DNA of 64,000 bases, taken from NCBI RefSeq assembly GCF_014467285.1, contig NZ_NKHR01000013.1:1-64000 (forward strand), in the 5' to 3' direction. How positions within the stretch are numbered: position 1 is the stretch's first letter; each line of letters opens with the position of its first letter. This DNA is from Xenorhabdus sp014467285 (GTDB lineage Bacteria > Pseudomonadota > Gammaproteobacteria > Enterobacterales > Enterobacteriaceae). The position numbers and the translations under genes were made by a program. Below are positions 44,968 to 53,316 of the stretch, one piece after another. Below the pieces are notes generated by a model. That model saw nothing but the letters and a program-made list of their open reading frames with translations, did not search any database and was not told where the DNA came from.

Positions 44968-45295
44968 TATGGCCTCTCTGAAAATTTATCTCTTAGGAAG
45001 AAAATTAATCGACTCTTTTGGGTTTATCAAGTGGTTTAAAGGGCTTAAAAAAACATCAAATAAATATAAATAATACCAATTCTCATTTCTATTAAAGTTT
45101 TTATTTTAAGGGAAATAATTAAATTAAATAAAATTGATTCTTGTTTCCTTATATTTAATGAGATTTATTCTTATTATTTATATGGTATAAAATTTTAATT
45201 ATCAATGAGTTATATATTTTTATTTTATTTTTGTTTTATGTGTTTTTAATTGGCATAATACGCCCAATTTAATAAATCATTAGGAGGATTGGCTG
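44968..45295. other. very AT-rich region between holE and ftnA
   Basis: No gene is visible. The region must contain divergent promoters for holE and ftnA. It has several A and T tracts and TATATTTTTATTTTATTTTT near 45210, consistent with H-NS or Fur-linked control, but no clear Fur box. Confidence 0.4.
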
Positions 45296-45802
45296 ATGTT
45301 AAAACAAGAAATGATCAAGAAATTAAATGAGCAGTTAAATCTGGAATTTTATTCTGCGAATTTATATCTGCAAATGAGTGCATGGTGCAGTGACAAAGGA
45401 TATGAAGGTGCAGCAGCATTTCTGAAAGCGCATTCACAAGAAGAAATGCAGCATATGCAGCGTTTGTTTGATTATTTGGGTGACACTGGTTCAATGCCTG
45501 TGCTAGGTGCTATTCAGGCTCCTCCGGTTGAGTTTGATTCTATCTCTGATGTCTTCAATCAGACTTATGAGCATGAAAAATTAATTACAGAAGAAATCAA
45601 CAAACTTGCTCATGTTGCGATGATGACACAGGATTATTCTACTTTTAACTTCTTGCAGTGGTATGTTGCTGAACAGCATGAAGAAGAAAAATTGTTCAAA
45701 TCCATTCTGGATAAACTGGATATGGTGGGTGAAAGTGGTAAGTCACTGTTCTTGCTGGATAAAGATCTGAAAGGTCTGTCTATGGCACCAAACCACGCTT
45801 AA
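45296..45802 (+). CDS. ftnA: non-haem ferritin
   Basis: FtnA stores iron in a 24-subunit cage. The 168 residues form a four-helix bundle with ferroxidase ligands in LNLEFYSANLYLQM (Glu17) and SQEEMQHMQRLFDYL (Glu50, His53), and later Glu residues in EINKLAHVA and EEEKLFKSIL. An AGGAGG at 45282-45287 precedes the start. Confidence 0.95.
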   Translation: MLKQEMIKKLNEQLNLEFYSANLYLQMSAWCSDKGYEGAAAFLKAHSQEEMQHMQRLFDYLGDTGSMPVLGAIQAPPVEFDSISDVFNQTYEHEKLITEEINKLAHVAMMTQDYSTFNFLQWYVAEQHEEEKLFKSILDKLDMVGESGKSLFLLDKDLKGLSMAPNHA

Positions 45803-45839
45803 GAGAGTCCCAAATAAATTCGCCTGAACCGCTTTTTTC

Positions 45840-45893
45840 ACCGTAGTTCCCGCTTGTTCGTTTATTTTTGAGGCAGGAATTACGGTTTTTTTC
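45840..45893 (+). terminator. ftnA terminator
   Basis: ACCGTAGTTCC at 45840 and GGAATTACGGT ending at 45886 form an 11-bp stem with one mismatch and a long loop, followed by TTTTTT. Confidence 0.75.
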
Positions 45894-46030
45894 GTTTTTA
45901 CCCTCATTTTTGCGTAGTGCTTCACAGGTCAGGACATTGCCCTTCGAATATCGCAGATTAAACTGATCTTTTGATATAGAATTCCCGTCTTAGTATGAAA
46001 AATTCACCTGTATATTAAAGGGTTATCTAT

Positions 46031-46417
46031 ATGTCTACTTTTAGCATCCGTTCATCTTGGGCTAAATTATCTGCTCTTGTTGTTCTTTTTGTCGGCATGT
46101 CTTGCCAACAGGCTTTAGCTCATGCGCATTTGAAAGATCAGATCCCGGCAGAAAACACGACTGTTGAAGCTGCTCCGCAGACCATTACTTTGAGTTTTTC
46201 AGAGCGTATTGAACTTGGATTCAGTAAAGTAAAATTGACTGGCCCGGAAAAAACAGCGATCAAAACCGGTAAGTTGGAACTTGATCCAGAAACTAAAACC
46301 AAACTTATCCTGCCAGTTGAAGGGAAGCTCGCTGCGGGAGAATATAGTGTCGACTGGAGTGTACTTTCCGTCGATGGTCATAAAACAAAAGGCGCTTATC
46401 GCTTTACCGTAAGATAA
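46031..46417 (+). CDS. yobA: CopC-like periplasmic copper protein YobA
   Basis: A signal peptide ends at QQALA and the mature protein begins HAHLKDQIPAENTTVEAAPQ, giving the N-terminal His of CopC-type Cu(II) sites. The beta-sandwich fold shows ITLSFSERIELGFSKVKLTG and YSVDWSVLSVDGHKTKGAYR with a second His. It overlaps yebZ by one base and acts with it in copper handling. Confidence 0.92.
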   Translation: MSTFSIRSSWAKLSALVVLFVGMSCQQALAHAHLKDQIPAENTTVEAAPQTITLSFSERIELGFSKVKLTGPEKTAIKTGKLELDPETKTKLILPVEGKLAAGEYSVDWSVLSVDGHKTKGAYRFTVR

Positions 46418-47433
46418 TGATCTCTCTAGAGGCACTATACGTATTCTGCCGTTTTTCTCATTTTGTCGTCGTCATGCTGATGTTTGGTTTGAGTTTATTC
46501 ACAGTGATGCTGACTTCTGGTCATTTTTCGAGGCTGATGGGAGAACGGTTAAGGGTTGGAATTCTAATCAGCACAGTGCTGGCTTTAATAACCTCCTTAG
46601 TCTGGTTTGTTGCTCAGGCAGGGTTAATGGGGGATGGCTGGCAAGATATCTATGTCCCGGATATTTGGCTGGCTGTATTAGGAACCTCTTTTGGGCAAGT
46701 GTGGCAATGGCAGTTATTGGTTGCAATATTTGCTGTTGGTGGGTTATTCCTTTCCAATACCAAGGTCAGAAACCTTCTATTGCTCAGTTGTGCGGTTATC
46801 TTATTATCCAGTCACGCTTTCATTGGTCACGCTGCTATGTATGAAGGAAACATAGGGTTATTACTGCAAGCCAATCAGGTTGTTCATTTGCTGAGTGTGG
46901 GTTATTGGTTTGGGGGATTATGGCCATTCTTGCTGTGCCTGCAATTTTTGCGTTTGAAGAAAGCACCGGAAGCAAATTTATATCGTGATAGTACATACCT
47001 AATTAATAATACACACGGAATTAATAGTGCATACGGAATTAATGGCACACATGCAGGGGGTATAGACAGTAGTAAAAATATTGCTGCTGGTTTATATGCA
47101 GAAAGTATGGCGGCAATGAGAAAGTTTTCCCTCTATGGGCATTTTGCCGTTTTTCTGGTGATTGTAACGGGAATTGTGAGTAGTGTGATTTTAATTCCGG
47201 GTTGGCCTGTTTTTAATCGCGCTATTTCTGAATACCAATCTATGTTATGGCTAAAAATTGTTTTGGTCACTGGCATGGTGCTTTTGGCGTTGATTAACCG
47301 TTATATTTTAGTTCCCAAATTGAAGCAGAAAGGTTGTTATCAACTGTTGATCATCAATATCTGGTTGGAGATTATCCTGGGAACATCTGCATTATTATGT
47401 GTGGCAATTTTTGCAACGCAGCCTCCGGCATGA
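46417..47433 (+). CDS. yebZ: CopD-like copper-transport membrane protein YebZ
   Basis: The product has about eight membrane segments and the CopD-type His residues in FIGHAAMYEGNIG and ANQVVHLLSVGYWFGGLWPF. At 338 residues it is longer than the E. coli protein (290), because a loop near residues 188-225 holds an Asn/Gly/His-rich insertion with an 18-bp tandem repeat (THGINSAYGINGTHAG). It presumably moves copper across the inner membrane with YobA. Confidence 0.9.
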   Translation: MISLEALYVFCRFSHFVVVMLMFGLSLFTVMLTSGHFSRLMGERLRVGILISTVLALITSLVWFVAQAGLMGDGWQDIYVPDIWLAVLGTSFGQVWQWQLLVAIFAVGGLFLSNTKVRNLLLLSCAVILLSSHAFIGHAAMYEGNIGLLLQANQVVHLLSVGYWFGGLWPFLLCLQFLRLKKAPEANLYRDSTYLINNTHGINSAYGINGTHAGGIDSSKNIAAGLYAESMAAMRKFSLYGHFAVFLVIVTGIVSSVILIPGWPVFNRAISEYQSMLWLKIVLVTGMVLLALINRYILVPKLKQKGCYQLLIINIWLEIILGTSALLCVAIFATQPPA

Positions 47434-47502
47434 TTCTTGAGTGATTGGTAAAATTCCAGGTACATTAACAGAAAAATTAACGATAAAATCAGACCATGTA
47501 TC

Positions 47503-47630
47503 TATAACCTAATGGATTTCAAGATGCAGCGCAACGGCAAGGGAATGAATCCCCAAGGGCATAGCTCACTATGTGACTGGGGTGAATGAACGCAGCCAAC
47601 AAAGCGGCAACTTGAAAGACGACGGGTATT
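47503..47630. repeat. ERIC (enterobacterial repetitive intergenic consensus) element
   Basis: The 128-bp stretch contains GAATGAATCCCCAAGGGCAT, GTGACTGGGGTGAATGAACG and CAGCCAACAAAGCGGCAACT, then TTGAAAGACGACGGGTAT, the known order of ERIC sequences. Its long imperfect palindrome would form a hairpin in mRNA. It splits yebZ from yebY, which are adjacent in E. coli, and ends 14 bases before the yebY start. Confidence 0.9.
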
Positions 47631-47643
47631 CAGAGGAATGATA

Positions 47644-47997
47644 ATGAAACGAATATATTGGGCTTTGCCTTTTTTGCTTCTCTCTTTTCAGGGAGTAAGT
47701 TCGCCAATACAAACCATCAGCAAGCTACAGTTTGGTAAGCAATGGGCATTTACCCGCGAAGAGGTGATGCTTGATTGTCGCTCAGATGGGGCGCTATTTG
47801 TGATAAATCCTAGTACACTAATGCAGTATCCGTTGAATGACTTGGCAACAAAATTGATGAAATCTAATAAAGTTATTGCAACATCATTAGATACAATCCT
47901 CTTAGATAATCCAGAAAATCCCAATCAAAAAATGAGCGTAGAGCCGTTCCAGAAAGCGGCATCGGCTTTATGTGATCATTCAAATGATAAAAAATAA
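47644..47997 (+). CDS. yebY: YebY-like exported protein (DUF2511)
   Basis: I prefer the ATG at 47644, six bases after AGAGGA (47632-47637), over 47638. A signal peptide (MKRIYWALPFLLLSFQGVSS) is followed by the YebY core: FGKQWAFTREEVMLDCRSDG, LFVINPSTLMQYPLNDLA, and an NPNQKMSVEPF segment. Two Cys could form a disulfide. It belongs with yobA-yebZ and probably acts in periplasmic copper handling. Confidence 0.9.
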   Translation: MKRIYWALPFLLLSFQGVSSPIQTISKLQFGKQWAFTREEVMLDCRSDGALFVINPSTLMQYPLNDLATKLMKSNKVIATSLDTILLDNPENPNQKMSVEPFQKAASALCDHSNDKK

Positions 47998-48077
47998 AAA
48001 CTGGTTAATATTTCTAATGTTAATGGTGCCTTGAATACCTAATAAGGGGTAAAACTTGGTAAATCATGCCATGTCAA

Positions 48078-48087
48078 CTACGCTTTA
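48078..48087 (+). promoter_or_regulatory. sigma-S-type -10 element of sdsR
   Basis: CTACGCTTTA fits the extended sigma-S -10 pattern (CTAYACTTAA-like) and is placed for transcription to start about five bases downstream, at the 5' end of the predicted sRNA. Confidence 0.6.
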
Positions 48088-48091
48088 GGTG

Positions 48092-48189
48092 GTAAGTTGT
48101 TCTACGTCTCAATGGCAACTTTTGCGCAAGGCTCTTTGACAGAGCCATTTTCCCTGGGCCGAGTATAGGAGTGAACTCGGCCTTTTTTT
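48092..48189 (+). ncRNA. sdsR: small RNA SdsR (RyeB)
   Basis: The segment ATGGCAACTTTTGCGCA, then GGCTCTTTGACAGAGCCATT, TTCCCTGGGCCGAGTATAGG, and the terminator stem GGCCGAGT/ACTCGGCC followed by seven T residues match the conserved body of enterobacterial SdsR. It is next to yebY as in E. coli. SdsR is a sigma-S-dependent, Hfq-binding regulator that represses targets such as ompD, mutS and tolC. The antisense RyeA may come from the opposite strand. Confidence 0.85.
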
Positions 48190-48574
48190 GTCTATTATAA
48201 GGAGCGAGTATTTTGACTCTCTTTTCAAGAAATTACCTCATTTTGTTATATATATAATAAGTAGGTGAGAGGAAAACAATCGTTCGGGATCTTGGTTTGG
48301 TGTTTTATGATAAGAATATGAACAAGAACACGGTCCTGGCTGCAAATTGGAGTGATTTTTAATATAAGCTGTGATATTTACCTGAGTTTTATCAGTAAAT
48401 ACTGGTAAAAAGAATTAAAGAAAATTTAAACTCAGAAAGACAGTTTATATTTTGGGGAAATTGATATTTTGATGGCACATTTTTCTCAGAAATATCTGCT
48501 GAACTAGGATAAAAATTTTCATGTAAAATTTTTGTTTTTATTTTGTTAGAATTTTATCTGTTTTATAGGGCCTT
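48190..48574. other. intergenic region between sdsR and msrC
   Basis: This stretch is AT-rich with no gene. The last 100 bases must contain the msrC promoter. The phosphatase gene pphA found near here in E. coli is absent. Confidence 0.4.
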
Positions 48575-49072
48575 ATGAATAAGAACGAATTTTATAAAGA
48601 GCTAACAGACAGCCTGATCGCGCTGCTGTCAGGTGAATATGACTTTATAGCTTCTCTTGCTAACACGAGTGCATTGTTATATGAACGTTTGGATAATGTT
48701 AATTGGGTTGGCTTTTATTTAGTGGATGATGATACCCTAGTATTAGGGCCATTTCAGGGTAAGAACGCTTGTGTTCGCATCCCCGTAGGAAAAGGTGTAT
48801 GCGGAACGGCTGTTGCGAATAAATGTATACAGCGTATTTCTGACGTGCACGATTTCCCCGGTCATATAGCCTGTGATGCCGCTAGTAATGCTGAAATTGT
48901 TCTTCCTTTGGAAATCAATGGACAAGTTATTGGGGTTTTGGATATCGATAGCACGGTTTTTGATCGGTTTGACGAGAATGATGAAAATGGCTTGGAAGCG
49001 CTGGTGATCAGGCTTTGTGAACACTTGGGACAATGTGTTGTGTCAAAATATCTACAACAGAATGTAACTTAA
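48575..49072 (+). CDS. msrC: free methionine-(R)-sulfoxide reductase
   Basis: MsrC (YebR) is a GAF-domain enzyme that reduces free methionine-R-sulfoxide using thioredoxin. The 165 residues include VNWVGFYLVDDDTLVLGPFQ and GKGVCGTAVANKCIQ. C66, C76 and C100 have the spacing of the three redox Cys in E. coli (84, 94, 118). Confidence 0.93.
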   Translation: MNKNEFYKELTDSLIALLSGEYDFIASLANTSALLYERLDNVNWVGFYLVDDDTLVLGPFQGKNACVRIPVGKGVCGTAVANKCIQRISDVHDFPGHIACDAASNAEIVLPLEINGQVIGVLDIDSTVFDRFDENDENGLEALVIRLCEHLGQCVVSKYLQQNVT

Positions 49073-49167
49073 CATACGTATGACGTGGCATTTATCAGTA
49101 ACGCTATTATAATGTCGCCTGTTCATGCCTGCGCTGGTTGGCAAAACCGTTGTAATCAGGAAATTTC

Positions 49168-49878
49168 ATGGAAAATCAACCTAAGTTGAACAGTAGTAAA
49201 GAAGTTATTGCTTTCTTGGCTGAGCGTTTCCCGCTCTGTTTCGTAGCAGAAGGTGAAGCACGTCCTTTGAAGATCGGGATCTTTCAGGATATCGTTGAGC
49301 GTATTCAGAGTGAAGAGTGTTTAAGTAAAACACAGCTCCGTTCTGCTTTGCGTTTGTATACTTCCAGTTGGCGTTATCTTTATGGCGTTAAAGAGGGAGC
49401 CCAGCGTGTTGACCTTGATGGGAATGTATGTGGTGAGTTGGAAGCCGAACATATTGAACATGCTCGTCAGCAATTGGCAGAAGCAAAAGCGCGTGTACAG
49501 GCTCAACGAGCTGAACAGCGTGCCAAGAAACGTGAAACTGAAAACGTATCTGAAAAGAAAAGTGAACGCCCTGTAAGTAAAAAGACGGCTCCTCGTCGTC
49601 AAAAAACATCAGGTGATGGTGAAAAACGTCCATCTCGTTCGCAAAACCGTCTGCAACAACCGCGTAAACCTGCAGATAAAACCACAAAGAAAACTGTACA
49701 ATCTGAGTTAACCTCAGTCACAGACGTATCTTCTTTGAAAGTCGGTCAGACGATCAAAGTAAACGTAGGAAAAAGCTTAATGGATGCTTCTGTGCTTGAA
49801 ATCGCAAAAGATGGTGTAAGAGTGCAGTTACCTACTGGTTTGGCAATGATTGTACGCGCAGAACACTTAAAGTTCTGA
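49168..49878 (+). CDS. proQ: RNA chaperone ProQ
   Basis: The N-terminal FinO/ProQ domain (to about residue 120) has KEVIAFLAERFPLCFVAEGE and RPLKIGIFQDIVERI. A basic, Lys/Arg-rich linker (about 120-180) follows, then a Tudor-like C-terminal domain (VGQTIKVNVGKSLMDASVLE). ProQ binds structured sRNAs and mRNA 3' ends. It is 13 bases ahead of prc, as in E. coli. Confidence 0.95.
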   Translation: MENQPKLNSSKEVIAFLAERFPLCFVAEGEARPLKIGIFQDIVERIQSEECLSKTQLRSALRLYTSSWRYLYGVKEGAQRVDLDGNVCGELEAEHIEHARQQLAEAKARVQAQRAEQRAKKRETENVSEKKSERPVSKKTAPRRQKTSGDGEKRPSRSQNRLQQPRKPADKTTKKTVQSELTSVTDVSSLKVGQTIKVNVGKSLMDASVLEIAKDGVRVQLPTGLAMIVRAEHLKF

Positions 49879-49891
49879 TACGGAGGCCAAC

Positions 49892-52003
49892 TTGGGCATG
49901 AACAAACTCATTACTTTGGCTTTCGTTTTAGGTCTATCATTTTCTAGTACAGGATATTCAGATACCACTAATGGCAATATCGCCAATGGTGGTAATAGTG
50001 GCAATGTTGCTAGCAACAGTACTATTAATAATCACAATGCCGCTGTTATCAGTCTGAGCCAGTTGCCAGATTTAAAACCGGAGCCACAACATTCTACTGT
50101 AAGTAAGCGAATTGTTTCACGCTTGCTTCGTTCTCATTACCGCCAATTTTATTTAGATGCTGATTTTTCAGGGAAAATATTTGATCGTTACCTGAATCAG
50201 CTAGATTATGGGCACAATGTTTTTCTGGCATCGGATATTGCACAGTTTGCAGCTCAAAAGGGCATGTTAGGAAAAGATCTTGAAAATGGCGATCTGAAGC
50301 TGCCTTATGCTCTGTTTAATTTAATGCAAAAGCGTCGTTTTGAACGTTATCAATATGTGCTCTCTCGTTTGGAGCAGCCCGTTGATTTAGAAGGGCATGA
50401 TACGATTGATACAAAACGTACTAAAGCGCCTTGGCCAACGAGTGTTGAGGAACTGGATAAGTTTTGGGATGCCAAGATTAAATTTGATTGGATAAATCTC
50501 AAATTATCAGGCAAAAATGATAAAGAAATCAAAGAAACACTGATTAAACGTTATCGGATGTTGATGAAGCGCCTCACACAGACTAAAAGTGAGGATGTTT
50601 TTCAAAGTATCATGATGTCTTTTACCCGTGAAATAGACCCTCACACCAGCTATCTCTCACCTCAAGATACAGAGCAATTTAACTCAGAGATGAGCCTTTC
50701 TCTTGAAGGTATTGGTGCTGTTTTACAATATGAGGATGAATATATCTCTATCCGTTCATTACTTGCAGGTGGCCCGGCAGCTAAAAGTAATTTACTGAAA
50801 GTTGGGGATAAAATCATTGGTGTTGGGCAAGTTGGCAAGCCTATTGTGGATGTTGTCGGATGGCGTTTAGAAGACGTTGTTGCCCTGATCAAAGGGCCGA
50901 AAGGCAGTAAAGTCCGTCTTGAAGTTATTCCAAGTACGAAAGGGGCAAAAAATCATATTGTCACTTTAACTCGTGAAAATATCCGCCTTGAAGATAATGC
51001 TGTCAAGATGTCGGTGAAGACTGTTGGCAAGGAAAAGGTGGGGGTTCTTGATATACCGAGCTTCTATGTTGGCTTGACTAATGATGTCAAAGTTCAGTTG
51101 CAAAAACTGACTAAACAAGGTGTTTCCGCGATTGTAATTGATTTGCGTAGTAATGGTGGTGGGGCATTAACGGAAGCCGTTTCTCTGTCTGGTTTGTTTA
51201 TTACTACTGGTCCCATTGTTCAGATCCGAGACAATATTGGTAAAGTTAAAGAAGAATCGGATACGGATGAAGCAATATATTACAAAGGCCCTCTGGTTGT
51301 TTTAGTTGATAATAGAAGCGCTTCGGCGTCTGAAATTTTTGCTGCGGCTATGCAGGATTATGGGCGTGGATTAATTTTGGGTGAGCCTACTTTTGGTAAA
51401 GGTACAGTTCAGATGCACCGTCTTCTGCACCGGATTTATGATCAAATGTTAGAGCCTGATTGGCCGAAAATCGGCTCTGTGCAATATACCATTCAGAAGT
51501 TTTACCGAGTCAATGGCGGCAGCACTCAGCTAAAAGGTGTAACGCCTGATATAGTTATGCTCACAGGTGAAGATCCTAATGAAATAGGTGAAAGCCAGGA
51601 AGATAATGCGCTACCTTGGGACAGTATCCAACCTGCGGATTATACTTCTTCGAAAGTGATTTCAGAGTTGGCGACGCTATTGACTAAATTGCATAACAAT
51701 CGCGTTGCTAATGACCCTGAGTTTAAATATATCAAAGAGGATATTGCTTATTATAAGGCCATGAAGGAGCGTAATGGTGTTTACTCTCTAAACTATATTC
51801 AAAGAGAGAAAGAGAATAAGCAATATGAAACAACCAAGTTGAATCGTCTTAATGAGCGTTTTAAACGTGAAGGGAAAAAACAGCTCAAGTCACTTGATGA
51901 TTTACCAAAAGATTATAAAGGGCCTGATCCATACTTAGATGAATCGGTAAAAATTGCGTTAGATTTAGCGCATCAGCCTGCTGAAATGGCTATAACGAAA
52001 TAG
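49892..52003 (+). CDS. prc: tail-specific periplasmic protease
   Basis: Prc (Tsp) cleaves proteins with non-polar C-termini, including the FtsI precursor and the endopeptidase MepS. After a signal peptide come a helical domain, a PDZ domain (LEGIGAVLQYEDEYISIRSL) and the S41 catalytic core with Ser in RSASASEIFAAAMQDYGRGL and Lys in GEPTFGKGTVQM. The 703 residues exceed the E. coli protein by about 20, because of an Asn/Gly-rich insertion right after the signal peptide (NGNIANGGNSGNVASN). Confidence 0.95.
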   Translation: MGMNKLITLAFVLGLSFSSTGYSDTTNGNIANGGNSGNVASNSTINNHNAAVISLSQLPDLKPEPQHSTVSKRIVSRLLRSHYRQFYLDADFSGKIFDRYLNQLDYGHNVFLASDIAQFAAQKGMLGKDLENGDLKLPYALFNLMQKRRFERYQYVLSRLEQPVDLEGHDTIDTKRTKAPWPTSVEELDKFWDAKIKFDWINLKLSGKNDKEIKETLIKRYRMLMKRLTQTKSEDVFQSIMMSFTREIDPHTSYLSPQDTEQFNSEMSLSLEGIGAVLQYEDEYISIRSLLAGGPAAKSNLLKVGDKIIGVGQVGKPIVDVVGWRLEDVVALIKGPKGSKVRLEVIPSTKGAKNHIVTLTRENIRLEDNAVKMSVKTVGKEKVGVLDIPSFYVGLTNDVKVQLQKLTKQGVSAIVIDLRSNGGGALTEAVSLSGLFITTGPIVQIRDNIGKVKEESDTDEAIYYKGPLVVLVDNRSASASEIFAAAMQDYGRGLILGEPTFGKGTVQMHRLLHRIYDQMLEPDWPKIGSVQYTIQKFYRVNGGSTQLKGVTPDIVMLTGEDPNEIGESQEDNALPWDSIQPADYTSSKVISELATLLTKLHNNRVANDPEFKYIKEDIAYYKAMKERNGVYSLNYIQREKENKQYETTKLNRLNERFKREGKKQLKSLDDLPKDYKGPDPYLDESVKIALDLAHQPAEMAITK

Positions 52004-52026
52004 TTATAGAATTCGTTATTGATGCA

Positions 52027-52055
52027 AGGCCGGCTATTAAGTCGGCCTTTTTTTA
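52027..52055 (+). terminator. prc terminator
   Basis: AGGCCGGC and GTCGGCCT around TATTAA form a stem followed by seven T residues, just after prc. Confidence 0.85.
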
Positions 52056-52183
52056 TCATATTGTAAAGTTATGTTGATTATATCGCTTAACATCTTAAAA
52101 AACTTGAATAATATGGGCTCAGCCCCCATCTTATGGCCTAACTTTTAGTTGAACTGTTCGATAATTAAAGGAAGCAAATTTAT

Positions 52184-53071
52184 ATGATGAGAATAGCCTT
52201 GTTTCTTCTCACTAACCTTGCTGTCATGGTAGTGTTTGGAATAATACTTTCACTTACAGGAGTTCAGCGGAGTAGTGTTGCTGGCCTCATGATTATGGCT
52301 GGTCTGTTTGGTTTTGGTGGTGCTTTCATTTCTTTATTCATGTCGAAATGGATGGCTCTGCGTTCTGTTGGTGGTCAAGTTATTGAAAAACCTTCCAACG
52401 AAACTGAAGCCTGGTTGATGGAAACTGTACGTCGTCAATCGGATCAGGTTGGAATTACCATGCCACAAGTCGCTATCTATGATGCTCTTGATATTAACGC
52501 ATTTGCGACAGGGGCACGCCGTAATGCTTCTCTGGTTGCTGTTAGTACCGGGCTGCTGAACAATATGAGCCGTGATGAAGCAGAAGCTGTCATTGCGCAT
52601 GAAATCAGTCATATCGCAAATGGTGATATGATAACGATGACGTTACTACAGGGTATTGTAAATACATTTGTTATTTTCATCTCACGCATCATTGCACAGG
52701 CTGCTGCAAGTTTCCTTTCAAGCAGTGATGATGAAGGTGAAGAAAGTAACAGTAATGGTAACCCAATTGTTTATATGGTTATTTCCATGGTGTTGGAGAT
52801 CGTATTTGGTATTTTGGCAAGTATTATTACCATGTGGTTCTCCCGTTACCGTGAATTCCATGCGGATGCAGGATCAGCAAAATTGGTTGGTCGTGAAAAG
52901 ATGATTGCTGCTTTGCAACGTCTTAAGACCAGCTACGAACCTCAAGAAGAAGGTCGCATGATGGCATTCTGTATTAATGGTAAATCTAAGAGTTTCAGTG
53001 AACTGTTCTTATCGCATCCACCTTTGGATAAGCGCATTGAAGCTCTGCGTAGTGGCGAGTATATAAAATAA
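52184..53071 (+). CDS. htpX: membrane zinc protease HtpX
   Basis: HtpX is an M48 inner-membrane protease that degrades misfolded membrane proteins with FtsH. Two N-terminal membrane segments precede the zinc motif AVIAHEISHIANGD (H139, E140, H143); a third ligand Glu is in YREFHADAGSAKL. The 295 residues match E. coli. A GTAAA at 52063-52067 could be half of a CpxR box, but the second half is not convincing. Confidence 0.95.
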   Translation: MMRIALFLLTNLAVMVVFGIILSLTGVQRSSVAGLMIMAGLFGFGGAFISLFMSKWMALRSVGGQVIEKPSNETEAWLMETVRRQSDQVGITMPQVAIYDALDINAFATGARRNASLVAVSTGLLNNMSRDEAEAVIAHEISHIANGDMITMTLLQGIVNTFVIFISRIIAQAAASFLSSSDDEGEESNSNGNPIVYMVISMVLEIVFGILASIITMWFSRYREFHADAGSAKLVGREKMIAALQRLKTSYEPQEEGRMMAFCINGKSKSFSELFLSHPPLDKRIEALRSGEYIK

Positions 53072-53128
53072 TGCGATAGGCTTCTGGTAAGAAGCTTGAG
53101 TAAGCACTTAAATTATTTCTGATAGAAG

Positions 53129-53159
53129 GCCGGGCGTCATGGTGACCTCCGGCTTTTTT
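53129..53159 (+). terminator. htpX terminator
   Basis: GCCGG (53129-53133) and CCGGC (53149-53153) enclose a 15-base loop and are followed by six T residues. Confidence 0.7.
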
Positions 53160-53267
53160 GATCGCGCTTTTGAATATATTGCAAAATTTATTTGATTCTC
53201 AGGGAGAGGGGATCTTCATTAGAATGTATCTGAGAGGAAGGAAGTAGGGCAGGGATCTTATAAAAAT

Positions 53268-53297
53268 GCCTCCTTTGAACTCACAGCCAAAGGAGGC
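53268..53297 (-). terminator. tcyP terminator
   Basis: GCCTCCTTTG (53268-53277) pairs with CAAAGGAGGC (53288-53297); on the minus strand the stem is followed by ATTTTTAT. It lies directly downstream of tcyP. Confidence 0.8.
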
Positions 53298-53316
53298 CAA
53301 GTGTTATTTAAGCGGT

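Noticed and set aside
52061..52078. CpxR box upstream of htpX
   Set aside because: Only one GTAAA half-site is clear; the second half (GTTGA) deviates too much to claim.
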